Of a DNA stretch of 64,000 nucleotides, positions 37,019-45,622 are shown piece by piece. The notes under the pieces were generated by a model, which was not told where the DNA came from, made no database searches, and saw only the letters and a program-made list of their open reading frames with translations. Source of the stretch: Pseudomonas fluorescens (GTDB lineage Bacteria; Pseudomonadota; Gammaproteobacteria; Pseudomonadales; Pseudomonadaceae); assembly GCF_004683905.1 (NCBI RefSeq), contig NZ_CP038438.1, positions 2,046,001-2,110,000 of the forward strand, in the 5' to 3' direction. How positions within the stretch are numbered: position 1 is the stretch's first letter; each line of letters starts with the position of its first letter. The position numbers and the translations under genes are program-made.

Positions 37019-38584
37019 TTAGCGGTTAAACCGCTCCACCAACGAATACTGAGTATTCGCAGTCTTGGTCAGCTCTTCACTCAGCAACGCCGAGTTATGC
37101 GCCTGTTCCGAGGTCTGGTCTGCCAACTCCGAAATGTTGCTGATGTTGCGGCTGATCTCCTCAGCCACCGCACTTTGCTCTTCGGTGGCGGCAGCGATCT
37201 GGGTGGTCATGTCGGTGATGTTGGCCACCGCTTCGCTGATGCCGACCAGTGCCTGATCCGCTTCCAGTACCCGCGCCACACCTTCTTCGGCCTGGCGATG
37301 GCCGGCTTCCATGGTTTGCACGGCGCTGGACGCGGTCTGCTGCAGCTTGGCGATCAGGGCATGGATCTGGCCGGTGGATTCGCTGGTGCGTTGCGCCAGT
37401 TGACGGACTTCGTCAGCGACTACGGCAAAGCCACGGCCCATCTCGCCGGCACGTGCCGCTTCGATGGCGGCGTTGAGCGCGAGCAGGTTGGTCTGGTCGG
37501 CGATGCCTTTGATCACGTCGACCACGCCGCCGATTTCGTCGCTGTCCTTGGCCAGTTGGGTGACGGTCAGGCCGGTTTCGCCGACCACCACCGACAGGCG
37601 CTGGATGGCTTCGCGGGTTTCCCCGGCGATGTCACGGCCACGACCGGTCAGGCGATTGGCTTCCTGGGTGGCGTCAGCGGTGCGCTGCACGTGGCTCGCC
37701 ACTTCCTGGGTGGTCGCAGCCATCTGGTTGACGGCGGTGGCGACCTGTTCGGTTTCCACGCGCTGACGTTCCAGACCGCTGGAGCTGTTGTGCGCCAGGG
37801 CGTCGGACTGTTTCGCTTGATCGGTCAGGTGCTCGGCGGTGTCCTGCAGACGGGTCAGGCAGGTTTTCAGGCGCGCTTCCTGGCTGAGGATCGACATTTC
37901 CAGACGCGCCTGCGCGCCACGGCTGTCGGTGTACATCTGCGCGATCAGCGGGTCGGAAGTGGTCTGCTCGGCCAGGCGCAGCAGGCGCTTGAGCCCGCGT
38001 TGCTGCCATTGCAGGCCCATCAGGCCCAGCGGCACCGAGAGGCCGGCAGCGAGGGCGAAGCCCCAGTGCGAGTTCAGGGTCGCGCCGATCACGAAGCTCA
38101 ACTGGCTGACCAGAATGAACGGCAGCCAGTCCTGCAGCACCGGCAGCCATTTGTCGCTGGAAGGGATCGCCGACTTGCCTTGGTTGATGCGTTGGTAGAG
38201 CGCTTCGGCACGGCGGATCTGTTCGGCGGTGGGTTTGATCCGCACCGACTCGTAACCGACCACCTGATTGCCGTCGAACACCGGTGTCACGTAGGCGTTG
38301 ACCCAGTAGTGGTCACCGGATTTGCAGCGGTTCTTGACAATGCCCATCCATGGCAAGCCTTGTTTCAGTGTGCCCCACATGTGCGAAAACACCGCAGCCG
38401 GGACGTCGGGGTGACGAACCAGGTTGTGCGGCGCACGGATCAGCTCTTCACGCGAAAACCCGCTGATTTCGACGAAAGCGTCGTTGCAGTAGGTGATCAC
38501 GCCTTTGGCGTCGGTTGTGGAAATCAACCGCTGCTGAGCCGGGAAAGTCCGTTCGCGTTGTGTAATGGGCTGGTTATTACGCAT
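37019..38584 (-). CDS. aer: Aerotaxis-type chemoreceptor (PAS-MCP)
   Basis: A 521-residue receptor steering motility by redox or oxygen. It has an N-terminal PAS domain (about 15-120: [56 protein letters not shown]) expected to bind FAD in Aer, one hydrophobic region (about 150-190), a HAMP-like linker, then the cytoplasmic signalling domain with the hairpin tip [20 protein letters not shown] and [20 protein letters not shown]. It starts [15 protein letters not shown]. In P. aeruginosa aer also lies near the cco operons. I see no clear Anr box in the short upstream gap. Confidence 0.92.
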   Translation of the reverse strand: MRNNQPITQRERTFPAQQRLISTTDAKGVITYCNDAFVEISGFSREELIRAPHNLVRHPDVPAAVFSHMWGTLKQGLPWMGIVKNRCKSGDHYWVNAYVTPVFDGNQVVGYESVRIKPTAEQIRRAEALYQRINQGKSAIPSSDKWLPVLQDWLPFILVSQLSFVIGATLNSHWGFALAAGLSVPLGLMGLQWQQRGLKRLLRLAEQTTSDPLIAQMYTDSRGAQARLEMSILSQEARLKTCLTRLQDTAEHLTDQAKQSDALAHNSSSGLERQRVETEQVATAVNQMAATTQEVASHVQRTADATQEANRLTGRGRDIAGETREAIQRLSVVVGETGLTVTQLAKDSDEIGGVVDVIKGIADQTNLLALNAAIEAARAGEMGRGFAVVADEVRQLAQRTSESTGQIHALIAKLQQTASSAVQTMEAGHRQAEEGVARVLEADQALVGISEAVANITDMTTQIAAATEEQSAVAEEISRNISNISELADQTSEQAHNSALLSEELTKTANTQYSLVERFNR

Positions 38585-38686
38585 GGTTTTTCAATCCGCA
38601 AGGCTTTGAAAGGTTGTCGGCGCTGTCAGGAAATTATTGAAGTTTTTTTTCAGATATAAGTACGGCGTCGCAAAACCGCTCTTGCT

Positions 38687-39478
38687 TCAACCGGCCAGCA
38701 TCGGATAGGTGAACAGCGCAAAATGCAGCAAGTTCAGCCCGAAGTGCGTGGCGATCGCCGCAGCAAGGCCACCGAAACGGTAGGCCAGACCATAGCCGAC
38801 ACCCGCCAGACCCGCCAGCAACACCCAGTCCCAGCCGGCACCCACATGCGCCAGGCCAAAGATCAGCGACGCCAGCAGCAGGGCGAGGTTGTCGCCGTGG
38901 GGCAGGTGCTTGAACAGGCGGCTCAAACCGCCCTGTATATAGCCGCGAAACAGCGCCTCCTCGACCAGCGTCACCAGCAGCAGATTGTTCAGCAGCCACA
39001 GCCACGCTTGATCGGGCCACTTCGGCGCCCAGGCAATCATGCCGAACAACAGCGCACCGCCCAGCGCCAGGACGGCGCTCAAGGTCAGGGCGAGGACGCT
39101 GGCGTACACCGTCGGACGCAGCGAGCGTGCCGCGACAATCCACGGGCAGGCGAGCAACAGCCAGAAGCCGATCAAGGGTTTGTCCAGATTCAGGTACATC
39201 GCAAACGGCACGGCGTCGTCGGTGAAACGCAGCGGGGCGATGGCCCGGCCGTTGGCGAATCCCGGCAACCAGTGCAGCGCCAGCGACAGGGCGAGGAAGA
39301 TGAACACGGCATGCCCCAACAGGCGCGCCACCGGCACCTGCTGTTGGCGCACGGCGAAACCGGTCAACAGCAATAGTCCCACGGAGATCAGCGCGAGCCA
39401 GCCGAGTTGGCCAAAGCTCAACGCCAATCCATAACCGAGGCTGAGAAGTGCCAGATAGAGCCATGGCAACGCCTTCAT
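38687..39478 (-). CDS. CPBP-family intramembrane metalloprotease-like protein
   Basis: A 263-residue membrane protein with about eight hydrophobic segments. The CPBP motifs are present: EEALFRGYIQG (motif 1, Glu-Glu...Arg, about residue 175), FGLAHVG (motif 2 His) and ATHFGLNLLHF (motif 3 His). These residues form the active site in the Rce1-like glutamate proteases. Bacterial members act in various processing or self-immunity roles, and nothing nearby indicates a substrate. A single gene between aer and a REP doublet. Confidence 0.85.
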   Translation of the reverse strand: MKALPWLYLALLSLGYGLALSFGQLGWLALISVGLLLLTGFAVRQQQVPVARLLGHAVFIFLALSLALHWLPGFANGRAIAPLRFTDDAVPFAMYLNLDKPLIGFWLLLACPWIVAARSLRPTVYASVLALTLSAVLALGGALLFGMIAWAPKWPDQAWLWLLNNLLLVTLVEEALFRGYIQGGLSRLFKHLPHGDNLALLLASLIFGLAHVGAGWDWVLLAGLAGVGYGLAYRFGGLAAAIATHFGLNLLHFALFTYPMLAG

Positions 39479-39600
39479 CGAAAGTCCTTGTGCAGAATTT
39501 TGTGGAAGGGCTTTCTACACGGGTGAGGGCGTGGGGACAAGTAAAGCTGTGGCGGGATGCGGGGACAGGTTCCAAACCTGAGGCCATCCACAAAACCCAT

Positions 39601-39690
39601 TGTGGGAGCGGGCTTGCTCGCGAATGCGGTGTGTCAGGCGATAAAAATCTCGACGGATACACCGCATTCGCGAGCAAGCCCGCTCCCACA
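39601..39690. repeat. REP doublet
   Basis: TGTGGGAGCGGGCTTGCTCG at 39601 and its inverse ending at 39690; arms extend over CGAATGCGGTGT / ACACCGCATTCG. It lies next to the inhA-like stop. Confidence 0.9.
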
Positions 39691-39714
39691 GTAGATCTGT
39701 GTGTGGCTGAGGAA

Positions 39715-40401
39715 TCAGCGCAGATCGAGCTTCGCCGCCGCGCGCTCGGTGATTTCCGTGCGCAGTTTCAACGAAAGCGCCGCGCGGTGCCGAGCCTCAT
39801 CGACGACAGCACTCGGCGCCGTCTGCGGGCTGCCCGATTCAAACGGCGGCGCCGGCGCATATTCCAGCTGCAGTTGAATTAACTGCGCCGCCTCGGCCCC
39901 CACCAGTTCGGCGGCCAGCACCAGCGCAAAGTCGATGCCTGCGGTAATGCCGCCACCGGTAAACAGATTGCCGTCGCGTACCACCCGGTCCTGCACCGCA
40001 ATCGCGCCGAGTTTCGGCAGCAGTTCGTGATAGGCCCAGTGGGTGGTCGCGCGTTTGCCTTTCAACAGTCCCGCCGCGCCCAGCACCAGCGAACCGGTGC
40101 ATACCGACGTCACATATCGGGCCTGTGCCGCCTGACGCTTGATGAACCCCAGCGTCTGCTCATCTTCCATCAGCGGCCCGACCCCGGCACCGCCGGGAAT
40201 GCAGATCACATCCAGATCCGGGCAGTCGTCGAAGGTGGTGGTCGGTTTCAACAGCAGGCCGGTGCTGGCGGTGATCGGCACCAGATCTTTCCAGATCAGA
40301 TGCACCTGCACGTTCGGCAGCGAGGCCAGTACGTCATAGGGACCGGTCAGGTCGAGTTGCTGCACCTGCGGAAACAACAGAAAACCGATCTGCAACGTCA
40401 T
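39715..40401 (-). CDS. inhA: DJ-1/PfpI-family protein, isonitrile hydratase-like
   Basis: A 228-residue DJ-1/PfpI protein. It has the strand IGFLLFPQVQQLDLTGPYDV, the substrate-side IPGGAGVGPLM and the nucleophile elbow VTSVCTGSLVLGAAGLLKGK with a Cys at the catalytic position (about 101), then THWAYHELL. Length and motifs match the Pseudomonas isonitrile hydratase, which hydrates isonitriles to N-formamides; this is a family-based assignment. ATG 40401 has GGAG nine bases upstream, preferred over in-frame ATGs at 40416 and 40437. It is divergent from the GlxA-type regulator, probably its controller. Confidence 0.8.
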   Translation of the reverse strand: MTLQIGFLLFPQVQQLDLTGPYDVLASLPNVQVHLIWKDLVPITASTGLLLKPTTTFDDCPDLDVICIPGGAGVGPLMEDEQTLGFIKRQAAQARYVTSVCTGSLVLGAAGLLKGKRATTHWAYHELLPKLGAIAVQDRVVRDGNLFTGGGITAGIDFALVLAAELVGAEAAQLIQLQLEYAPAPPFESGSPQTAPSAVVDEARHRAALSLKLRTEITERAAAKLDLR

Positions 40402-40490
40402 GGGGTTTTTCTCCATTTGAGGGGTGGACGGCTTCACTGTAGGCGCGTAGGTTCTGGCGTATACGCCAATAACCCCACGAATTACGCCAA

Positions 40491-41522
40491 ATGCCCAAAG
40501 CCATTCACGTACTCGCGTTCGCCAACATGCAGATCCTCGACGTCACCGGCCCGCTGCAAGTGTTCGCCTCGGCCAATGACATCGCCCGTCAGCGCGGCTT
40601 GCCGGTACCGTATGCGCCGTCGGTGATTGCTCGCGAGGGCGGGGCGGTGATGTCCTCGGCGGGGCTGGCGGTGCTCGCCGAACCGTTGCCGCAAGACGCC
40701 AGCGACACGCTGATTATCGCGGGTGGTTGGGGGATCTATCCGGCATCCGAAGATGAGTCGCTGGTGGATTGGGTACGCGAGCACGCAGCGAAATGTCGAC
40801 GCGTCGCCTCGGTGTGTACGGGGGCATTTCTACTGGCGGCGAGCGGCTGGCTCGACGGACGTCGCGTGGTCACCCACTGGACCCGTTGCGAACAACTGGC
40901 GCAGCAGCATCCGAAGCTGCAGGTCGAAGCCAATCCGATCTTCATCAACGACGGCCCGGTCTGGACTTCGGCAGGCGTTACCGCCGGCATCGATCTGGCA
41001 ATGGCAATGGTCGAGGAAGATCTGGGCAGTGATATTGCTCTCGACGTCGCCCGGCATCTGGTGGTGTTCCTCAAACGCCCCGGCGGGCAATCGCAATTCA
41101 GCGTGACCTTGGCCCTGCAGAATCAGGGCAATCGCTTTGATGAACTGCACGCCTGGATCGCCGAAAACCTCACCTGCGACCTCGGCGTCCCGACCCTGGC
41201 CGAACAGGCCGGCATGAGCGAACGCAGTTTCGTCCGCCACTACCGCGCCGACACCGGCCAGACCCCGGCCCGCGCCATCGAACTGATCCGCGTCGAAACC
41301 GCCCGCCGTTTGCTCAGTGATACCGGGTTGCCGGTGAAACGGATTGCGGCCAACTGCGGGTTTGGCAGTGAGGAGACGTTGCGCCGCAGTTTCCTGCGGG
41401 CGATCGGGGTGACGCCGCAGGCGTACAGGGAGCGGTTTTCGGTCAGTGTTGGCGAAGCAGAGTCAGCGATGCCCTTAGGGGCAATTACCCGAACAGAACC
41501 TTCTGCCAATGATCTTCGCTGA
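40491..41522 (+). CDS. GlxA-type transcriptional regulator (DJ-1 domain plus AraC HTH)
   Basis: A 343-residue regulator. The N-terminal DJ-1/PfpI-like domain (about 1-190) contains HVLAFANMQILDVTGPLQVF and VASVCTGAFLLAASGWLDGR, and probably senses a ligand. The C-terminal AraC/XylS domain has two helix-turn-helix motifs (VPTLAEQAGMSERSFVRHYR; VKRIAANCGFGSEETLRRSF). It is divergent from the isonitrile hydratase-like gene (89-bp gap), a typical regulator-target pair. Its 3' end overlaps the convergent BRCT gene by 38 bp. Confidence 0.9.
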   Translation: MPKAIHVLAFANMQILDVTGPLQVFASANDIARQRGLPVPYAPSVIAREGGAVMSSAGLAVLAEPLPQDASDTLIIAGGWGIYPASEDESLVDWVREHAAKCRRVASVCTGAFLLAASGWLDGRRVVTHWTRCEQLAQQHPKLQVEANPIFINDGPVWTSAGVTAGIDLAMAMVEEDLGSDIALDVARHLVVFLKRPGGQSQFSVTLALQNQGNRFDELHAWIAENLTCDLGVPTLAEQAGMSERSFVRHYRADTGQTPARAIELIRVETARRLLSDTGLPVKRIAANCGFGSEETLRRSFLRAIGVTPQAYRERFSVSVGEAESAMPLGAITRTEPSANDLR

Positions 41523-42123
41523 TGATCGCAATCGGCACGCCGCTGTCTCTCAGCTCAACGGCTTTCTTGATCTTGGTGCCGTAAGAGCTGTGAAGCCACT
41601 GATCATTGCCAATGCTGCCCACTACCAAATAGTGAATCTTTTTGCTGACGGAACCACCAATAAGGCCGCCGCGTTCGAGGATCTGCGACTCACATTCTTT
41701 ACGTGGCCCATAGGCCATGACGCCTGTAAACAGGAAGACCCGATCAATCAGGCATAACTGCGGGGCAGGGTGGTCGAGAGGAAGGCTGGCCGGAGTGGTA
41801 AACGTTGGTGTTTGTGTTGGTGCGACTGGCAGCCCGGTGAACTGATGCAGCATTTCCAACAGCTCCGCAGACTCGTCGGCGTCTAGAACTCCATCACTGA
41901 GCATGTCGGCAAGACGTCTGTAAAGGATGTTCACAACCGGATCATCCAGGTGCACCAAATGGGTTTCAATCCAGGTTCTGAGAAACTCGGCTTCTTGCTG
42001 GTTGATCGTGCCGTCTGCGGCAAGCCCGGCGGCGATGCCGATGAGAGCATCGACCGAGCGCCGCTCGATTCTTGCCTGGTGAAAGAACACGCTGCTCTTA
42101 AATTCCTGATGCAAATCGACCAT
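41485..42123 (-). CDS. TerB-like / BRCT domain protein
   Basis: A 212-residue protein. Residues about 25-95 (ALIGIAAGLAADGTINQQEA, DMLSDGVLDADESAELLEML) form an acidic helical repeat like TerB or EF-hand-like pairs. Residues about 125-210 are a BRCT domain: FLFTGVMAYGPRKECESQIL, ERGGLIGGSVSKKIHYLVVG, similar to that of LigA (FTG, GG, VSxxxxYLVVG). BRCT domains bind DNA ends or phosphopeptides; there is no ligase core here. It probably forms an operon with the gene 12 bp upstream. Confidence 0.8.
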   Translation of the reverse strand: MVDLHQEFKSSVFFHQARIERRSVDALIGIAAGLAADGTINQQEAEFLRTWIETHLVHLDDPVVNILYRRLADMLSDGVLDADESAELLEMLHQFTGLPVAPTQTPTFTTPASLPLDHPAPQLCLIDRVFLFTGVMAYGPRKECESQILERGGLIGGSVSKKIHYLVVGSIGNDQWLHSSYGTKIKKAVELRDSGVPIAIISEDHWQKVLFG

Positions 42124-42135
42124 CGTTGCTTCTCC

Positions 42136-42525
42136 TTAAGCCTCGGCTTCCGCCACCTGATTGAAATACTTCGTCCGATCCGGGGTAAACGTTACCCGCA
42201 TCTTCGTCCGCGAGCAGGTCAGCGAACGCTCTTCACCCAGATCAATATCCAGATCCTCGCCACGCAACCCCTGCCACTGCGCCAAGTATTTCAGCGAGCC
42301 GTATTTCTCGTTTTTCTTCAGGCTGCGGCTCACGCCACCTTTCCAGCCGAGCACCGGCAGTTCGCCGGCGAGGCATTGTTGGGCAAGGTCGGGGAAGCGG
42401 GTGGCGCGCTGACGGCCGATTTCCCAGCACTTGATCAGGCCTTTGTCGGCGGCTTCCCAGAGTTGGGTGCGGGTCAGGCCGCTGCGCAGGGGCGTGGCGA
42501 TGGGGCGGTGGACGTGCTGGGTCAT
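42136..42525 (-). CDS. Hypothetical protein upstream of the BRCT gene
   Basis: A 129-residue basic, soluble protein with no family I recognise. Landmarks are LTRTQLWEAADKGLIKCWEI, RQRATRFPDLAQQCLAGELP and a C-terminal charged stretch RSLTCSRTKMRVTFTPDRTK. It starts with ATG 42525 and stops 12 bp before the TerB-like/BRCT gene, so the two are probably cotranscribed and may act together. Confidence 0.7.
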   Translation of the reverse strand: MTQHVHRPIATPLRSGLTRTQLWEAADKGLIKCWEIGRQRATRFPDLAQQCLAGELPVLGWKGGVSRSLKKNEKYGSLKYLAQWQGLRGEDLDIDLGEERSLTCSRTKMRVTFTPDRTKYFNQVAEAEA

Positions 42526-42698
42526 TCTGTTTCCTTGAATTCGGGTTTTATTGGACAGCTCCGCTGTGCCCGTTGCGGTGGATGGTAGGGGGGGATGTAA
42601 CAGCTGGCAACAGGGTATTTCAGGGTGTAAGTGCAGGTTGCGGGGGAGGGATTTGCCAGGGTGTTGTTTAGAAGAAGCAGTAACAAACTACCCAAACT

Positions 42699-42829
42699 GT
42701 GGTGAGGGGATTTATCCCTGATCGGCTGCGCAGCAGGCGCAAAGCCAAGCAACGCGGTGCTGTTGACGAAATGCACCGGAAAAATCAGGACTGCTGCGCC
42801 GCCCGTCGGGGATAAATCCCCTCACCACA
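42699..42829. repeat. REP doublet (GTGAGGGGATTTATCCC type)
   Basis: GTGGTGAGGGGATTTATCCC at 42699 with inverse GGGATAAATCCCCTCACCAC ending at 42828; internal GGCTGCGCAGCAGGC / GCTGCGCCGCCCG. 42526-42698 and 42830-42915 show no gene. Confidence 0.87.
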
Positions 42830-42915
42830 GGGGATCTGATTCTGTTTATTTCTGTGTAGGGGTTAGCCCGGCGCAGCGCGCTTATGCGGCATATTTCCTA
42901 CAAACACTGGCGAAA

Positions 42916-44742
42916 TTACGGCTGCCAAACACTCTTTTCCCCACTCAAACGCCGATCCAGAAAACTCGCCGCACTGATCAGCGCCAGATGCGTCAGCGCT
43001 TGCGGGGTGTTGCCCAGATGGCGGCCCTTGCTGTCGAACTCTTCGGCATACAGGCCCAGTGGGTTCGCGTAGCGCAGCAGTTGTTCGAACTCCAGATGCG
43101 CCTTTTCCACCTGACCGGCGCGGGCCAAGCATTCGACGTACCAGAATGAGCAGGCGGCAAAGGCGCCTTCGGTGCCGGTCAAACCGTCGATGTTGGCGTC
43201 ATCGTTGCGATAGCGATAAACCATGCCGTCGCGTACCAGAGTCTTTTCGATCGCTTCAAGGGTCGACAGCCAGCGTGGATCCTTGGCGCTGACGAAGCGC
43301 ACCAGCGGCATCAGCAGCATCGAACCGTCGAGCGCGGTGCCGCCCTTGTACTGGACGAAATGCCCGCGCTCCTCATCCCAGAAGTTGTCCCAGATGTCGG
43401 CATAGATCGCCTGCCGGGTCTGATCCCACTGGACGAACGGCGCCGGCAGCGAGCGTTTCGAGGCCAGGCGAATCGCCCGGTCCAAGGCCACCCAGCACAT
43501 CAGTCGCGAGTGCAGGAAGTGATGCTGCTCACCGCGCATTTCCCAAATGCCGACATCGGTTGTCTGCCAGGTCTCACACACCTGATCGACCACTTCGCGC
43601 ACGTGTTTCCAGCCTTGATGGGAAATCGCGTCGCCGTACTTGTTGACCAGGTACACCGCGTCCATCAGTTCGCCAAAGATATCGAGCTGAATCTGATCGT
43701 ACGCGCCATTGCCGATGCGCACCGGTTGCGCGCCACCATGACCGGAAAGGTGGGAGAGTTCGGTTTCCGGCAGCTCCTGGCGACCGTCGATCGCATAGAG
43801 GATGTTGAGTTTGGTCGAATTTCCCTGACAATCGCTGACCCGCCCACGCAGCCAGCCCATGTAAGCGTTGGCCTCATCGACAAAACCCAGGCGCATGAAC
43901 GCGTAGACGGTGAACGAAGCGTCGCGGATCCAGGTGTAGCGATAGTCCCAGTTGCGCTCGCCGCCGGGGGTTTCCGGCAGGCCGAAGGTGGCGGCGGCGA
44001 GGATCGCGCCGTGCTTGCGCGAGGTCAGCAACTTCAGCGCCAGTGCCGAGCGATTGACCATCTCACGCCAGCGCCCGCGGTAGTTGGACTGCCCGACCCA
44101 GTCGCGCCAGAACTTCAGCGTGCGCTCCAGGCACATTTTCGCGCCGTCATCCTTGAAGCGCGGATCGTCGGCGCCACCGAGGACGAATTCGGCGTGCTGA
44201 TCCTGTTTCAAACTGAACGCGGCAACGGCCGATTCGCCATCGATGTGCAACGCTTGATCCGCCACCAGCCGCAGCGATGGCTGGCCCTCCGCACTGAAAA
44301 TCACCGATTGTTGATCCATCTGCGCCCGGGTGTCGGCACGCGCGTAGTCATGGCGCACCGCGCAACGCATGTGAAACGTCGCTTCACCGCTGACCACCCG
44401 CACCCGGCGCATCAGCAACGGCAGGTCATCGACACTGTCGCCGATCGGCAGCAGGTCGGTGATTTCCACCACGGCCTGTTCGCTGAGCCAGCGCGTTTGC
44501 AGAACGTTGGTGTCCGGCAGGTAGATCTGTTCGCGTCGGGCATCGGGCAAGTCCGGGGCGAGCTGGAAAATCCCTGCCTCGGGCGTGTCGAGCAGCGAAC
44601 AGAAGATCGACGGGCTGTCGAATTCCGGCCAGCAGAAAAAATCCACGCTGCCCTTGTCGTTGACCAGTGCCGCACTGCGCAGATCACCGATGATGCCGTG
44701 GGCGTCGATCGGGCTTTGTCGTTCAGGATGATGCTCAGCCAT
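42916..44742 (-). CDS. Glycoside hydrolase family 15 protein (glucoamylase/trehalase-like)
   Basis: About 608 residues, cytoplasmic (no signal). It has the GH15 N-terminal domain IDAHGIIGDLRSAALVNDKG / SVDFFCWPEFDSPSIFCSLL and the (alpha/alpha)6 catalytic domain with RNWDYRYTWIRDASFTVYAF, GNGAYDQIQLDIFGELMDAV, and the catalytic-region GTEGAFAACSFW. It may hydrolyse trehalose or alpha-glucans. ATG 44742 is ten bases after GGAG; a GTG at 44748 is an alternative. It overlaps the SDR stop by 8 bp, so the two are translationally coupled. The end lies just before a REP doublet. Confidence 0.88.
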   Translation of the reverse strand: MAEHHPERQSPIDAHGIIGDLRSAALVNDKGSVDFFCWPEFDSPSIFCSLLDTPEAGIFQLAPDLPDARREQIYLPDTNVLQTRWLSEQAVVEITDLLPIGDSVDDLPLLMRRVRVVSGEATFHMRCAVRHDYARADTRAQMDQQSVIFSAEGQPSLRLVADQALHIDGESAVAAFSLKQDQHAEFVLGGADDPRFKDDGAKMCLERTLKFWRDWVGQSNYRGRWREMVNRSALALKLLTSRKHGAILAAATFGLPETPGGERNWDYRYTWIRDASFTVYAFMRLGFVDEANAYMGWLRGRVSDCQGNSTKLNILYAIDGRQELPETELSHLSGHGGAQPVRIGNGAYDQIQLDIFGELMDAVYLVNKYGDAISHQGWKHVREVVDQVCETWQTTDVGIWEMRGEQHHFLHSRLMCWVALDRAIRLASKRSLPAPFVQWDQTRQAIYADIWDNFWDEERGHFVQYKGGTALDGSMLLMPLVRFVSAKDPRWLSTLEAIEKTLVRDGMVYRYRNDDANIDGLTGTEGAFAACSFWYVECLARAGQVEKAHLEFEQLLRYANPLGLYAEEFDSKGRHLGNTPQALTHLALISAASFLDRRLSGEKSVWQP

Positions 44743-45535
44743 TGCCACGAAACTCCGGATAAAGACTCATGCCGCCGTCGATGAACAGGGTGGTGCCGAC
44801 GATGTAGTCAGCGGCGTCGGAAGCGAGAAACACCACCGCGTTGGCGATGTCCTCGACATCGCCGATGCGACCGTAAGGGATCAGCTCCAGCAGCTTCTCA
44901 CCGGCAGCGCCTTCGGTGGCGTCCTGATTGATGGCGGTGCGAATCGCCCCCGGCGCAATGCCGTTGATACGGATGCGCTGCTGGCTGACTTCCTGGGCGA
45001 GGGTCTGCATCAACTGATCGACGCCGCCCTTGGACGCCGCATAGTTGACGTGCCCGGCCCACGGAATGCGCTGATGCACCGAGCTCATGTGAATGATCTT
45101 GCCGGCCGCGCGGGACACGCCTTCACGCACGCCCTGGCGATTGAAAATCCGCAGCGCGGCGCGAGCGCAGAGGAACTGGCCGGTGAGGTTGACGCCGATC
45201 ACCGTGTTCCAGTCTTCCAGGGTCATGTCCACCGCCGCGGCGTCCTTTTGCAGGCCTGAGTTGGCCACCAGAATGTCCAGCGCGCCAAAGGCCTCGAGGG
45301 TCTCGGCGAACAACCGTTCGACCTCGTCTTCCTTGGACACATCGGCGCCGATGGCCAGTGCCTGACCGCCGTCGGCGATGATTTGCTGCGCCAGTGCCTC
45401 GGCAGGTTCGGCCTGACGGTTGTAATTGATCACGACGGCTGCGCCGGCAGCGGCCAGCGCTTTTGCGGCAGCGTGGCCGATGCCGGAGCTGGCGCCGGTG
45501 ACCAGTGCTACTTGGCGGGCGAGGGAAATCTGCAT
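44735..45535 (-). CDS. Short-chain dehydrogenase/reductase, glucose 1-dehydrogenase-like
   Basis: A 266-residue NAD(P)-dependent SDR. The Rossmann motif is TGASSGIGHAAA (about residues 13-24), structural NSG at 92-94, catalytic Ser in IIHMSSVHQRIPWAG, and YAASKGG with the YxxxK pair. The closest family I recognise is glucose 1-dehydrogenase, consistent with the coupled GH15 gene that could release glucose. It starts 87 bp after the terpene synthase gene on the same strand, so oxidation of a terpene alcohol is a second, weaker possibility. Confidence 0.85.
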   Translation of the reverse strand: MQISLARQVALVTGASSGIGHAAAKALAAAGAAVVINYNRQAEPAEALAQQIIADGGQALAIGADVSKEDEVERLFAETLEAFGALDILVANSGLQKDAAAVDMTLEDWNTVIGVNLTGQFLCARAALRIFNRQGVREGVSRAAGKIIHMSSVHQRIPWAGHVNYAASKGGVDQLMQTLAQEVSQQRIRINGIAPGAIRTAINQDATEGAAGEKLLELIPYGRIGDVEDIANAVVFLASDAADYIVGTTLFIDGGMSLYPEFRGNG

Positions 45536-45622
45536 GCTCGAAATGCCTGGGTTAAGGGCTCAGTCAGCTGACCCATGGCGAGCTGCGAGAGTTCATCCGC
45601 ATGCATGAAAAGATCGACACGT

